Positions 42,247-50,686 of a stretch of DNA of 64,000 nt are shown here, in pieces (the first letter of the stretch is position 1; each line of letters opens with the position of its first letter). Both the position numbers and the translations under genes were made by a program. Below the pieces are notes generated by a model. It did not search any database and was not told where the DNA came from. It saw only the letters and a list, made by a program, of their open reading frames with translations. Source of the DNA: Pyrobaculum arsenaticum DSM 13514 (GTDB taxonomy: Archaea > Thermoproteota > Thermoprotei > Thermoproteales > Thermoproteaceae); assembly GCF_000016385.1 (NCBI RefSeq), contig NC_009376.1, forward strand, positions 1,550,001 through 1,614,000, in the 5' to 3' direction.

Positions 42247-43764
42247 GTGGAGAAGATCCTTGTCGTAAATCTAGGCGGACAATATGCTCACCTAATAGCG
42301 AGAAGAATTAGAGAAATCGGGGCATACGCGGAGATTGCTTCATACGACTCCGTTCTCGAAGTGGCGAAAAGCGATGAGGTAAAAGCCATAGTTCTCTCGG
42401 GAGGCCCGGCTTCGGTGTACGAACCAAACTCGCCAGATCTGCCGGTGGACCTCCTTTACCTCGGAAAACCTGTGCTTGGCATATGCTTCGGACACCAGTG
42501 GATAGCCAAAAAACTAGGAGGAGTCGTAGAACGCGGCAAGGGCGAGTACGGAAAGACTATGGTTAGAATCTTGTCTAGCGACCCCCTCTTTGAGGGGTGG
42601 GAAGCAGAGGAGGTGGTTTGGATGAGCCACAGCGACTACGTAAAGGAGGTCCCAAGCGGCTTCCAAGTCTTGGCAGTAAGCGAAAACGGCTACGTTGCGG
42701 CTATGAGGAGCGGCCACATCTACGGAGTTCAGTTCCACCCTGAGGTTAGACACACGGTAAAGGGGATTCGACTTTTAGAAAACTTTGTGAGAAAGGTTGC
42801 CGGCATCAAATCGGTTTGGGTGCCTGAAGAGCAAGTTGGTAAAATAGTGGAAGAGATAAAAGCAATGGTCAAGGAAGGCATTGTAGTCGTAGGCGTTAGC
42901 GGTGGCGTGGACAGCACCGTCACCGCGGTTCTCCTCCACATGGCGTTAGGGAGCCGCGTCAAGGCAGTCTTCATCGACCACGGCTTATTCAGAGAGGGGG
43001 AGCCCGAGAAGGCTGTACAGCTCCTTAGATCAGTAGGAATAGACGTGTTGTATATCGACGCGAGAGAGCGTTTCCTTAAAAAGCTTGATGGGGTGTCCGA
43101 CTGCGAAGAGAAGAGAAGAATTGTCGGAGAGACCTTCGCCGAGGTGTTCACAGAAGTGGTGGCTGGGATACCTAATGCCAAATACCTCGCACAAGGTACG
43201 CTGTATCCAGACGTCATAGAAAGCGGAGCAGTAAAGGGCGCAGATAGAATAAAAAGCCACCACAACGTCGGAGGGATCCCACCCTGGTTTACCCTAGAAC
43301 TAATCGAACCGCTTAGAGACTTTTACAAAGACGAGGTAAGAAGAATAGCAAAGTCCCTTGGTTTGCCAGATGAGGTAGTTTACCGACATCCCTTTCCCGG
43401 TCCAGGTCTTGCAGTAAGGATAATAGGGCCCTTTACCCTTGAGAAGCTTGAAATAGTGAGGAGAGCTACAAAGATTGTAGAAGAAGAGCTGGAAAGGGCG
43501 GGTCTTCTGAGAAAGGTATGGCAAGCCTTCGCCACAGTGGGTGAGGATAAATGGGTGGGAGTAAAGGGAGATAGACGCGCCGAGGGCTACATAGTTACAG
43601 TTAGGGTTGTGGAAAGCGAAGATGCTATGACAGCCGACTGGGCCAAGATCCCACACGACGTCTTGGACAAGATCTCCTCGCGTATTGCATCAGAAATTCC
43701 ACACGTAACAATGGTTACATATGCAATTACCTCCAAACCCCCCTCAACAATTGAGCCGTGTTAA
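42247..43764 (+). CDS. guaA: GMP synthase (glutamine-hydrolysing)
   Basis: 505 residues with both halves fused: an N-terminal class I glutamine amidotransferase (Cys80 in GICFGHQW, His in GVQFHPE) and a C-terminal ATP pyrophosphatase with the PP loop GVSGGVDST (about 217-225), followed by the dimerisation domain ending ITSKPPSTIE. Many archaea split these into two genes; here they are one. Leaderless GTG, TTTTTAAAC about 25 bases upstream. Confidence 0.97.
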   Translation: MEKILVVNLGGQYAHLIARRIREIGAYAEIASYDSVLEVAKSDEVKAIVLSGGPASVYEPNSPDLPVDLLYLGKPVLGICFGHQWIAKKLGGVVERGKGEYGKTMVRILSSDPLFEGWEAEEVVWMSHSDYVKEVPSGFQVLAVSENGYVAAMRSGHIYGVQFHPEVRHTVKGIRLLENFVRKVAGIKSVWVPEEQVGKIVEEIKAMVKEGIVVVGVSGGVDSTVTAVLLHMALGSRVKAVFIDHGLFREGEPEKAVQLLRSVGIDVLYIDARERFLKKLDGVSDCEEKRRIVGETFAEVFTEVVAGIPNAKYLAQGTLYPDVIESGAVKGADRIKSHHNVGGIPPWFTLELIEPLRDFYKDEVRRIAKSLGLPDEVVYRHPFPGPGLAVRIIGPFTLEKLEIVRRATKIVEEELERAGLLRKVWQAFATVGEDKWVGVKGDRRAEGYIVTVRVVESEDAMTADWAKIPHDVLDKISSRIASEIPHVTMVTYAITSKPPSTIEPC

Positions 43765-43850
43765 GATATGCGGTCGGCCCTACCGGCTCCGCCGTCATAC
43801 TCCCACCCGTGACCGCGGATGCGTCAGGCGGGCGGGGAACCGGGGGTGTT
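43765..43850. other. GC-rich structured intergenic segment
   Basis: The gap after guaA is strongly GC-rich and holds two hairpins: GCGG-TCGG...CCGG-CTCCGC just after guaA and CCCG-TGAC (loop of nine) GTCA-GG-CGGG at about 43816-43846. No coding frame or C/D boxes were found. It may be a small RNA or terminator. TTAAATATTA at 43848-43857 is the TATA element of the next gene. Confidence 0.3.
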
Positions 43851-43875
43851 AAATATTACCCCCAAATAAAAAATT

Positions 43876-45267
43876 ATGTACCTTGGTAAGGAGTTTGGCA
43901 TAGCGACAGAAAGCTTCTTAGCTACCAGGGCAGGTTACGAGGTTTATAAAAGGGGCGGCAACGCCGCCGACGCGGCGGTTGCGGCGTCAATAGTACTTAC
44001 CTACGTCCTCCCCCACTTAAACGGTATCGGTGGCGACTTCTTGGCTTTGGTGAGCCGCGGAGGCCAGGTACAGGCTGTTCTAGGGCTTGGGTGGGCGCCA
44101 CGGAGAGTTCCTGACAACCCCCCGCGCCGGGGGTTGCAGTCGGCAGTAGTGCCCGGATACTTGGCTGGGGTCTTGGAATTTCACAAGAAATTTGGCCAAC
44201 TACCGTGGAGTAAAGTTGTGGATGTTGCCCTTGAGCTGATGGGCCAAGCTGTTGTGCACCCCTCTTTGGCTGAAGCCACTAGGACGTATAGAGATCTGCT
44301 TTTTTCGGATCCCGGTGGGGAGATATATTTAAGCCTCCCCAACACTCCCGGCGCGCCGTACAAAATAGAGCCCTTGCTCAAGCTGTGGCAGGTGCTACGA
44401 GACCGCCCCGAGGCTTTTTACGAGGAAATAGCGCAGGACTTCACGAGGCATGGCTATTTTGAGTTAGACGACTTTTCCCGCTATAGGGCTGAGACACGCC
44501 AGCCGGTTTCGATGAAATACGGCGATTGGCAGATATACGAGGCGCCTCCCCCCTCGTTGGGTTTTGCGGTTTTGCTTACCTTGAAGCTTGCCGAGCCGGC
44601 TGGGGGCACCTTTAGCTATGCCCGAATCAGAAATACAGTAGTGGCGCTTAGAAAGGCTCACTGGGCTATTCACAATTACCTTCACGACGGACCTGTGCCT
44701 GTGGAGGAGCTTCTCTCAGGCAAATTAGAGCTTGGCGAAGCGGAGAGACCCGAGCCGACTGTAGGAACTACGTATCTGGCAACATGCGATGAAGAACTTG
44801 TTGTGTCTGCCATACAGTCGCTCTACTATCCCTTCGGCTCCGGCTTCACGGATCCCAAGTGGGGCGTGACATTTAACAACAGAGCTAGCGACTTCACCGC
44901 CGGCCTGAACAAGGCGGCTCCTTGGAAACGTCCTCTACACACACTATCTGCAGTTATTATCCAGAGAGAAGATGAGGCGTACGCCCTGGGGGCTAGCGCT
45001 GGGCACTACAGACCAGCCATATATGCACAGCTCATTCAAAACATTGTATTATATAACATGGATCCCCGCGCGGCGGTGTGGGCGCCGCGTTTTGTTTGGA
45101 CTGGCGGCTGGGGGGTAAAGGCCGAAGAGGGCTGGGAGCCGGGGCCCGGCGTAGTCTTCGTCAAGTATCCAAGTAGGCTGGGGGTTGCATCTCTTATCGC
45201 AAAGCGGAAGCACGGCGTCGTCGCGGTGGCGGATATTCGAGGAGACGGCCTCGCCCTGGGGACATAG
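43876..45267 (+). CDS. gamma-glutamyltransferase-like Ntn hydrolase
   Basis: 463 residues. N-terminal GGNAADAAVAASIVL and HLNGIGGDFLALV are hallmarks of the family, and the processing/nucleophile site is GTTYLATCDE with Thr298 as the expected nucleophile (TTH is more usual; His is Tyr here). Family members cleave gamma-glutamyl bonds or, as in the cephalosporin acylase-like branch, other amides; a precursor is self-cut at the Thr. No signal peptide is seen, so it is probably cytoplasmic. Substrate uncertain. Confidence 0.85.
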   Translation: MYLGKEFGIATESFLATRAGYEVYKRGGNAADAAVAASIVLTYVLPHLNGIGGDFLALVSRGGQVQAVLGLGWAPRRVPDNPPRRGLQSAVVPGYLAGVLEFHKKFGQLPWSKVVDVALELMGQAVVHPSLAEATRTYRDLLFSDPGGEIYLSLPNTPGAPYKIEPLLKLWQVLRDRPEAFYEEIAQDFTRHGYFELDDFSRYRAETRQPVSMKYGDWQIYEAPPPSLGFAVLLTLKLAEPAGGTFSYARIRNTVVALRKAHWAIHNYLHDGPVPVEELLSGKLELGEAERPEPTVGTTYLATCDEELVVSAIQSLYYPFGSGFTDPKWGVTFNNRASDFTAGLNKAAPWKRPLHTLSAVIIQREDEAYALGASAGHYRPAIYAQLIQNIVLYNMDPRAAVWAPRFVWTGGWGVKAEEGWEPGPGVVFVKYPSRLGVASLIAKRKHGVVAVADIRGDGLALGT

Positions 45268-45303
45268 GCGGAAAATTTATCTTCTTGTAATGCGGTGCAA
45301 CAC

Positions 45304-45468
45304 ATGGTATACAAATGTGCTATCTGCGGAAGGGAAGACGTCCCGCTACTAGAGGCTAATATAAAGGGTATGGGACCCGCTCTGGTATGTCCAGAGTGCT
45401 GGTCTAGGCTAATGGCTGAGAACAAAATCATTGTCGGTAGTACGGGAGGGGGTTGCCCGTGCGGCTGA
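45304..45468 (+). CDS. small zinc-ribbon protein (54 residues)
   Basis: An ATG at 45304, 27 bases from AAAATTTATC, opens a 54-residue frame: MVYKCAICGRED, then LVCPECWSRLM and a C-terminal GGGCPCG. Two CxxC knuckles about 22 residues apart make a zinc ribbon; the last two cysteines could add a site. Unknown function; it could be a transcription or RNA-related factor. It precedes the secreted protein gene, which has its own TATA element. Confidence 0.7.
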   Translation: MVYKCAICGREDVPLLEANIKGMGPALVCPECWSRLMAENKIIVGSTGGGCPCG

Positions 45469-45565
45469 GCGTTCCGCCTTGTATTCCGCCCGAGGAAATT
45501 GAAAGCAGAAGTATTCCTCACGTGGAAAAAAGACATTCCTTAAAAAGAGGGGGTCATAAGCGCCT

Positions 45566-46516
45566 ATGCGCGGGCTGATTACAATAGGTCTGATAGCTGC
45601 CCTGGCGCTGGCGGCAAATGTGACATACGTCGTGACGCCGTCGGGTAATATACACATAACCTACAGCGATACCGGCACATTCCTAGTAATAAACTTCAAC
45701 AATAACAAGGTATTAACAATAAACGCAAAGCTCAATATCACGAATGCCACCGACATGTACTACATACATCTCGTGGGCAAGGCGGTTGGCCCCTACAGCA
45801 ACTCCACATATGCACAGATTGCCCAACTCTTGGCGAGGCTTAGAAACGCCACAGGGCAAGAGGCTCTCTCCGTGTTGAGACAGCTAGGCGCCTTATTGGC
45901 AACATCTAACGAGACTAAAGAGCTTAAGGCCAATATAATGGTGGTTGCCAAGGCGCTGAACTCCACAGGCTACAACGCCACCTGGCTCAAGGCTAAGATA
46001 GAGTACGAAATGGAGAGAAAACTCGTCAAGATAAACGGCTCTAAGGTCTACGCCCCCGAGACGGAGCTCGAAATAAAGGGCTACGCCAGAGATATGGCCA
46101 AGTTGGCCTCTGTGCTGAGGGCGCTGGCCTCCCGCATAGCGCCTTACGACAACAAAACCGCCTCCGACCTGCTCTATCTTAGCCAGAATATAGCCAACAT
46201 CACCGGCAAGCTGGAGATCGTGCGCAACGGCACCGTAATAAAAGTAGAGAGAAAGGGCGATAAGTTCAAAATAGAAATAGAAAGCGAAGATAAAAACGTA
46301 CATGACGATAAGAAGAATAAAGAGGATGAAGTAAAGGAGAAGGAGAAAAAGAAAGACGAGAAAGATAAGGGTGGATCTAAGAACGGAGGGTCTCAGAATA
46401 GTAACGAGAACAACGACGAGGATGAGAAGGAGGAGAAAGACAAGGCAGAAAATAAGGATAAGGGCAAGGAAAACGACGACAACAAGAACAGGAAGGATAA
46501 CAAGAAGGGTAAGTAA
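45566..46516 (+). CDS. secreted sequon-rich protein with a highly charged C-terminal tail
   Basis: 316 residues. Signal peptide MRGLITIGLIAALALAA, an ectodomain with about a dozen N-x-S/T sequons (NVT, NIT, NAT, NST, NET, NGS, NKT, NGT) and alternating strands and helices, then from about residue 230 a low-complexity tail of Lys, Glu, Asp and Asn (for example KEKEKKKDEKDK). No membrane helix follows, so it is probably released or held in the S-layer space. Not recognised. ATG is 25 bases from CTTAAAAAG. It precedes the membrane-anchored regulator. Confidence 0.7.
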   Translation: MRGLITIGLIAALALAANVTYVVTPSGNIHITYSDTGTFLVINFNNNKVLTINAKLNITNATDMYYIHLVGKAVGPYSNSTYAQIAQLLARLRNATGQEALSVLRQLGALLATSNETKELKANIMVVAKALNSTGYNATWLKAKIEYEMERKLVKINGSKVYAPETELEIKGYARDMAKLASVLRALASRIAPYDNKTASDLLYLSQNIANITGKLEIVRNGTVIKVERKGDKFKIEIESEDKNVHDDKKNKEDEVKEKEKKKDEKDKGGSKNGGSQNSNENNDEDEKEEKDKAENKDKGKENDDNKNRKDNKKGK

Positions 46517-46546
46517 CAAATATATTTTTTCAGAACACCCCGCCTC

Positions 46547-47470
46547 ATGTTTTGGGTTATTACCCTATTTGCCAACGGTACAGTTCTGTTGCTCTTCAAC
46601 GCCACGCTTGTAGCAACTGTGGCCAATATATCTCTGCCGGCGCCTCCGGCTTCTGTGCCGGAGGTGAGGCTCGACGGCATCCCAGTACCCGCCTTAATTG
46701 TAAATAACAGTCTTGTAGTGCCTACGGGTGGTCAAGGAGTGGTCACTGTCCGGTATGTCCCGCGGCTTGGAGAAGCCGATAACCTCCTTTACTTTAATAT
46801 TACGACTAGCGACCTCTTTGCCATCTGGGTCCAGCGGGGAGTTATCGCCGTGCCTAAGCTGAGGATAATAAACTATACTATGTTAAACGGTGATTTACTC
46901 ATAGTGGCGAAGGGACCCGGTGTGTTGGCCTACGCCAAGCCAGCTCCGCCTGTGGCTACGCAGAGCGCTGGAACCCCCAGGCCTACTACCACACAGAGCG
47001 GCGGGCTCTTCCCCAGCCTAACAGCCCCCTCCGCTACAACTTCGTCGACAAGTCTCAACAACATCGCCACTACCGCGGTGACGACAAGTACCTCTGTGCC
47101 TTTAACACAGCCAACCACTTCATCCCCCGTGCTCTCAGAGACTTCGACAACTCATCAAGTTGTTCACACAGCTCAGGAATTAACGCCATTTCTGCTTGTG
47201 GCTGTAGCTGTCGCCGCATCGGCATTAGGCTTTGCGTTATACAGAAAGGCGAGGATGGCGCCAAGTGCAACTCAACTCTCCGAGGTAGACTCTGAGATAC
47301 TCGCCTATCTCCACAAAAGAGGTGGAGCTTACGAGGCGCAGATAGCTAGGGAACTATCTCTGCCCAGAACGACCGTCCACAGGGCTGTTAGAAGGTTGGC
47401 AGAACAAGGCTTGATAAAAATCGAGAAGAGAGACGGTAAAAACTGGCTAGAACCAACTGGTAGTAGTTAA
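46547..47470 (+). CDS. membrane-anchored winged-helix regulator with outside sensor domain
   Basis: 307 residues in three parts: an N-terminal non-cytoplasmic domain (about 1-135, sequon-containing, strand-rich), a Ser/Thr/Pro-rich stalk (about 138-215), one membrane helix (LLVAVAVAASALGFALY, about 218-234) and a C-terminal winged helix (EVDSEILAYLHKRGGAYEAQ, then LSLPRTTVHRAVRRLAEQGL). It looks like a one-component transmembrane transcription regulator. The signal it reads is unknown; the secreted protein gene just upstream is a candidate partner. AAATATATTTT is about 25 bases upstream. Confidence 0.75.
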   Translation: MFWVITLFANGTVLLLFNATLVATVANISLPAPPASVPEVRLDGIPVPALIVNNSLVVPTGGQGVVTVRYVPRLGEADNLLYFNITTSDLFAIWVQRGVIAVPKLRIINYTMLNGDLLIVAKGPGVLAYAKPAPPVATQSAGTPRPTTTQSGGLFPSLTAPSATTSSTSLNNIATTAVTTSTSVPLTQPTTSSPVLSETSTTHQVVHTAQELTPFLLVAVAVAASALGFALYRKARMAPSATQLSEVDSEILAYLHKRGGAYEAQIARELSLPRTTVHRAVRRLAEQGLIKIEKRDGKNWLEPTGSS

Positions 47471-47677
47471 GCCATTTCTTATCTCGATACGTCCAGGCTC
47501 AGATCTCTTACAATTGGCTAGGGTAGTAGCTCCTTGCCAGGTTTTGTTTGGCGTGTTTAATCTAGACCCTTAGGTCTAATGCAGAGCTGATGATGGACCC
47601 AATGCTTTAAGGTAGCGGTTTAAGTACAATATTGATCGCCTTAGTTATCGCGTTGTTTATGGGCTGTTGTTAAGGAT
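47471..47677. other. 207-base intergenic gap with a short palindrome
   Basis: No convincing coding frame. TAGACC-CTTA-GGTCTA at 47563-47578 is a perfect 6-base hairpin. It lies between convergent genes and could hold terminators. A TGATGA at 47588-47593 has no matching D box. Confidence 0.3.
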
Positions 47678-48769
47678 TTAGTCCCAGCCAGCTCCTGGAG
47701 GTAGTGTTGTGCCTGCGGATACTCGGGCTTTCCGCGGTATTAAGGCGCCTAGTTTGTAGTATACCTGGCCTCTTACTTGTATTGGTTCTAGTCTATCGCG
47801 CCCCTCTCTGAGTACCGACATAGTCACAATGTTGGGTTCTAGAACTGCCTCTTCGCCTACTACGCTGTAGGAGACAAAGGACCCCCTCCCCACAGTGGCC
47901 CTCTCGCAGATGAGGCTGTGGCTTACTTCTGTGCTACTTCCGATGACGGCGCCCTCCTCTATATCGGTGTAGTTACGTATAAGTGCGTGGGCTCCTATAA
48001 AAGCCCCCTTCCCTATGTAGGCAGGACCTTTTATCACGGCGTAGTGGTCTATCTCTACGCCATCCTCAATTACGACGGGTCCCTCCAACACGGCAGTGGG
48101 GCTTACCTTGGCGGTTTTAGCAATAATGGTATTCCTCGGCGCTGTGTACTCTAGCAGTTGCATTAAGTCTTCTGGGTGATTTACATCATGCCACGTCCCG
48201 CTCCACGGTACAACCGCTATTTTTGATCGCTGTGCTATTTGGTTTAAGCCTTCGTAAAGCCCGGCTTGTTCTATTATCCTTAGTGCGGCACGTGGGAGGA
48301 GGGCTAATCCTCCGAATATCCACTGGCCTTCTCCCCCTATTTTGGCTAGGAGGGTCCCGGCTTTCGTCTCCAGTACGCCGTATCCCTTTGTGGCTTTTCT
48401 CGGCACGGCGAGCACAGCGCCGTCTGCGCCTGTGGTAGCTGTCGCCTCTATTAGAGACCTGTACGCATAGCTCTCTACATAAACGTCGCCATATGCTATC
48501 AGCATATGGGTCTCAGCGCCTAAGTAGGCCTCTGCCGCGGAGATTGCCCTCTCGACTCCAGTCCCTCTTTCTTCTACATAGATGTAGGGGTTATCTTCGG
48601 GGCGGGGCGCCGCTACGTAGACTTTTCCGAATATAGCCAGTAACGCGTCGGCGGTGTATTGGTATAGTCTTTTCCCGCCGATTTTTATGTAAGTCTTGGG
48701 GAGTTGACCTGTCAATTTTTCAAATATGCCGGCCGTGCCGCCCGCTAGTACGACAGGGGCTATTTTCAT
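47678..48769 (-). CDS. GlmU-like nucleotidyltransferase with left-handed beta-helix
   Basis: 363 residues. N-terminal nucleotidyltransferase domain (VVLAGGTAGIFEKL to about 220) and a C-terminal hexapeptide repeat beta-helix (about 225-345: TAKVSPTAVLEGPVVIEDGV onward). In archaea such proteins make UDP-GlcNAc or dTDP/UDP-glucose-type sugar nucleotides. The signature LAGGxGxRL-x-P is degenerate here: the usual Arg is not in place (GGTAGIFEK). The adjacent glmS supports a UDP-GlcNAc role. It begins one base after glmS ends. Confidence 0.85.
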   Translation of the reverse strand: MKIAPVVLAGGTAGIFEKLTGQLPKTYIKIGGKRLYQYTADALLAIFGKVYVAAPRPEDNPYIYVEERGTGVERAISAAEAYLGAETHMLIAYGDVYVESYAYRSLIEATATTGADGAVLAVPRKATKGYGVLETKAGTLLAKIGGEGQWIFGGLALLPRAALRIIEQAGLYEGLNQIAQRSKIAVVPWSGTWHDVNHPEDLMQLLEYTAPRNTIIAKTAKVSPTAVLEGPVVIEDGVEIDHYAVIKGPAYIGKGAFIGAHALIRNYTDIEEGAVIGSSTEVSHSLICERATVGRGSFVSYSVVGEEAVLEPNIVTMSVLREGRDRLEPIQVRGQVYYKLGALIPRKARVSAGTTLPPGAGWD

Positions 48770-48770
48770 A

Positions 48771-50579
48771 TTATTCCACTGTCACGGTTTTCGCTAGATT
48801 TCTCGGTTTGTCGGGGTCGTACCCCCTCTCAACGGCGGCGAAGTAGGCGAGCATCTGCAATGGGATGACGTGGATAATTGGGGCGAAGACGTCGCCCATC
48901 TCTGGAACCTCTATCGCCACGTCCAGCTTCTTGGCGTAGTCGCTTTTTGCCGGAACTGTGCCAATGGTTAACGCCCCTCTTGCCTTCATCTCTGCGACGT
49001 TGCTCAACGTCTTCTCCCTAGTCTGGGGGTCTGAGAATACGAATAGTGTGGGGAAGCCTGGCTCCACAAGTGCTATTGGACCATGTTTGGACTCGCCTGC
49101 CGAGTAGGCCTCAGCGTGTATATATGCCACCTCTTTCAACTTTAGTGCCCCCTCCATGGCGACAGGCAAGGCAGCCCCCCTTCCTAGGTAGTAGGCGCTT
49201 GGCCTATTTCTTAGCCTCCTGGCGAGATCTTTTGCCGTGCCTGCGGTGTTTTCTATAGTCTTCCTCGCCAGATCCGGCACCTTTTTCATCTCGTCGACGT
49301 GTTGAGAAACGTCGTATCCCAACAGACTCAGCGCCGTGACATACAGCGCGCCTAGAGTGAGGACTTGGGTAGTAAAAGTCTTTGTAGCGGCTACTCCGAT
49401 TTCTGGCCCGGCTCTTGTGTATATTGTAGCGTCGCTTTCTCGGGAGAGAGTACTTCCAACCACGTTGGTCACCGCCACTACCCTCACGCCTTTTTCTCTC
49501 ATGGCTCTTGCAGCTTTTATGGTATCTATGGTCTCTCCAGACTGCGATACGACGATGGCCACGTCGTCTCTGTCAAAGAGGTTCTCGTATATGGCGTACT
49601 CAGACGATATAATGGGAATAGCTGTGATTCTCAACCTGGGGAGCAGATATGCCAATGTGAGCCCGGCGTGGTAGGACGTCCCGGCGCCAACCAAGTACAC
49701 ATTCCTTGCGGACAGGACGGCGTTGGCCACAGCCTCAAGCTGGGCGGGCTCAAGCCCGGCGACAGTGAAGGCAAGCGACTCAGGCTGCTCATATATCTCC
49801 TTTAGCATAAAGTGGGGGTAGCCTCCCTTTGTAGCCATCTCGGCGCTCCAAGGGATCTCCTCAATTCTAGAGGCGGCATCTTGCGGCACGCCGTCTGATT
49901 CTATGTATACCTCTGTGGGAGTTATATAGCCGTACTCGCCATCTTTTATGGCTATTACTCTCCTGGTGTGGTCGAGAACAGTCGGTATGTCGCTGGCGAC
50001 GATGTTAAAACCATCCCCCACGCCGATTATAAGAGGCGAGAGATTCCTGGCGAAGTATATAACTTGCGGATTCTCGACGTCTATTAGGGCGATGGCGTAG
50101 GCGCCTTTTATTCTTGCCAGCGCTTTTTTAAACGCGGAGAAAGTGTCGAGCCCCTGTCTCTTGTATTCTTCCACCAAGTGCACAAAAACCTCTGTGTCGG
50201 TCTCGGTGCGAAATATGTGACCCCTCTTTGCGAGTTCTTCTCTAAGCTCGGCGTAGTTTTCTATAATCCCATTGTGGACTACTGCCAACACTCCCCTACA
50301 GTCAGTGTGAGGATGGGCGTTGATTTGGTTAGGAGCGCCGTGCGTGGCCCATCTGGTATGGGCAAGTCCCGCGACGCCTTGCAACGCGTCAAAACCGTGG
50401 CGTGACGCCACCTCCGCAACTTTTCCCGCGTCTTTTCTCACAACCAACCCCCTGTCCACTACAGCAACCCCGGCTGAGTCGTAGCCTCGATATTCAAGCC
50501 TCTCTAAACTCCTACGCAGAATCTCGCCGAGCGGCCGTCTTGGCCGCTCGGCGAAGACTATGCCAAAAATACCGCACAC
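48771..50579 (-). CDS. glmS: glutamine-fructose-6-phosphate aminotransferase
   Basis: 602 residues, full length. Start GTG followed by Cys2, the glutaminase nucleophile (CGIFGIVF), with the N-terminal Ntn amidotransferase domain (to about 235) and two SIS isomerase domains (about 280-420 and 450-590; SQSGETIDT, AGESKHGPIALV). Makes glucosamine-6-phosphate for UDP-GlcNAc. TATA element about 24 bases upstream, shared with a guide RNA. A 13-base perfect palindrome lies early in the coding sequence. Confidence 0.96.
   Translation of the reverse strand: MCGIFGIVFAERPRRPLGEILRRSLERLEYRGYDSAGVAVVDRGLVVRKDAGKVAEVASRHGFDALQGVAGLAHTRWATHGAPNQINAHPHTDCRGVLAVVHNGIIENYAELREELAKRGHIFRTETDTEVFVHLVEEYKRQGLDTFSAFKKALARIKGAYAIALIDVENPQVIYFARNLSPLIIGVGDGFNIVASDIPTVLDHTRRVIAIKDGEYGYITPTEVYIESDGVPQDAASRIEEIPWSAEMATKGGYPHFMLKEIYEQPESLAFTVAGLEPAQLEAVANAVLSARNVYLVGAGTSYHAGLTLAYLLPRLRITAIPIISSEYAIYENLFDRDDVAIVVSQSGETIDTIKAARAMREKGVRVVAVTNVVGSTLSRESDATIYTRAGPEIGVAATKTFTTQVLTLGALYVTALSLLGYDVSQHVDEMKKVPDLARKTIENTAGTAKDLARRLRNRPSAYYLGRGAALPVAMEGALKLKEVAYIHAEAYSAGESKHGPIALVEPGFPTLFVFSDPQTREKTLSNVAEMKARGALTIGTVPAKSDYAKKLDVAIEVPEMGDVFAPIIHVIPLQMLAYFAAVERGYDPDKPRNLAKTVTVE
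50524..50554 (-). repeat. 13-base perfect hairpin near the 5' end of glmS mRNA
   Basis: TCGCCGAGCGGCC, loop of five (GTCTT on the plus strand), GGCCGCTCGGCGA. It lies 26-56 bases after the glmS start and is very GC-rich, so it should fold stably in the leaderless message. Confidence 0.8.
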
Positions 50580-50598
50580 AACCGCCTACGTTTCTAAG

Positions 50599-50608
50599 TT
50601 ATATATGT
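50599..50608. promoter_or_regulatory. bidirectional TATA element for glmS and guide RNA B
   Basis: TTATATATGT is centred 24-25 bases from the glmS GTG at 50579 (minus) and about 24 bases from the inferred 5' end of the guide RNA at 50627 (plus). Confidence 0.55.
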
Positions 50609-50626
50609 ATTACTAAAATGGACCTA

Positions 50627-50686
50627 TGTCTGTGATGAGTAGAGGTTCAAGCGATGTGTGAGCGGCCTTCAGCGGCTCTGACATCC
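50627..50686 (+). ncRNA. C/D box guide RNA candidate B
   Basis: C box GTGATGA at 50632-50638 and D box CTGA at 50678-50681, 50 bases in all. In between GCGA (D'-like) is followed directly by TGTGTGA (C'-like), leaving a 12-base D' guide and a 16-base D guide ending CCTTCAGCGGCT. The D guide is complementary to AGCCGCTGAAGGC, resembling the 23S rRNA domain VI segment GUGCUGAAAGCAUC of E. coli as I recall it. The 3' part overlaps the end of the convergent DHH gene. The promoter distance fits. Confidence 0.75.

Noticed and set aside
45459..45578. 39-codon frame starting GTG with two cysteines
   Set aside because: It overlaps the 3' end of the zinc-ribbon gene, the TATA element and the start of the secreted protein gene; no support for translation.
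45893..46519. 208-residue minus-strand frame rich in Leu, Ile and Val
   Set aside because: It is the complement of the Lys/Glu-rich tail and ectodomain of the secreted protein; hydrophobicity is a by-product of the A-rich coding strand.
47588..47593. TGATGA in the 47471-47677 gap as a possible C box
   Set aside because: No CTGA occurs within the next 60 bases on that strand.
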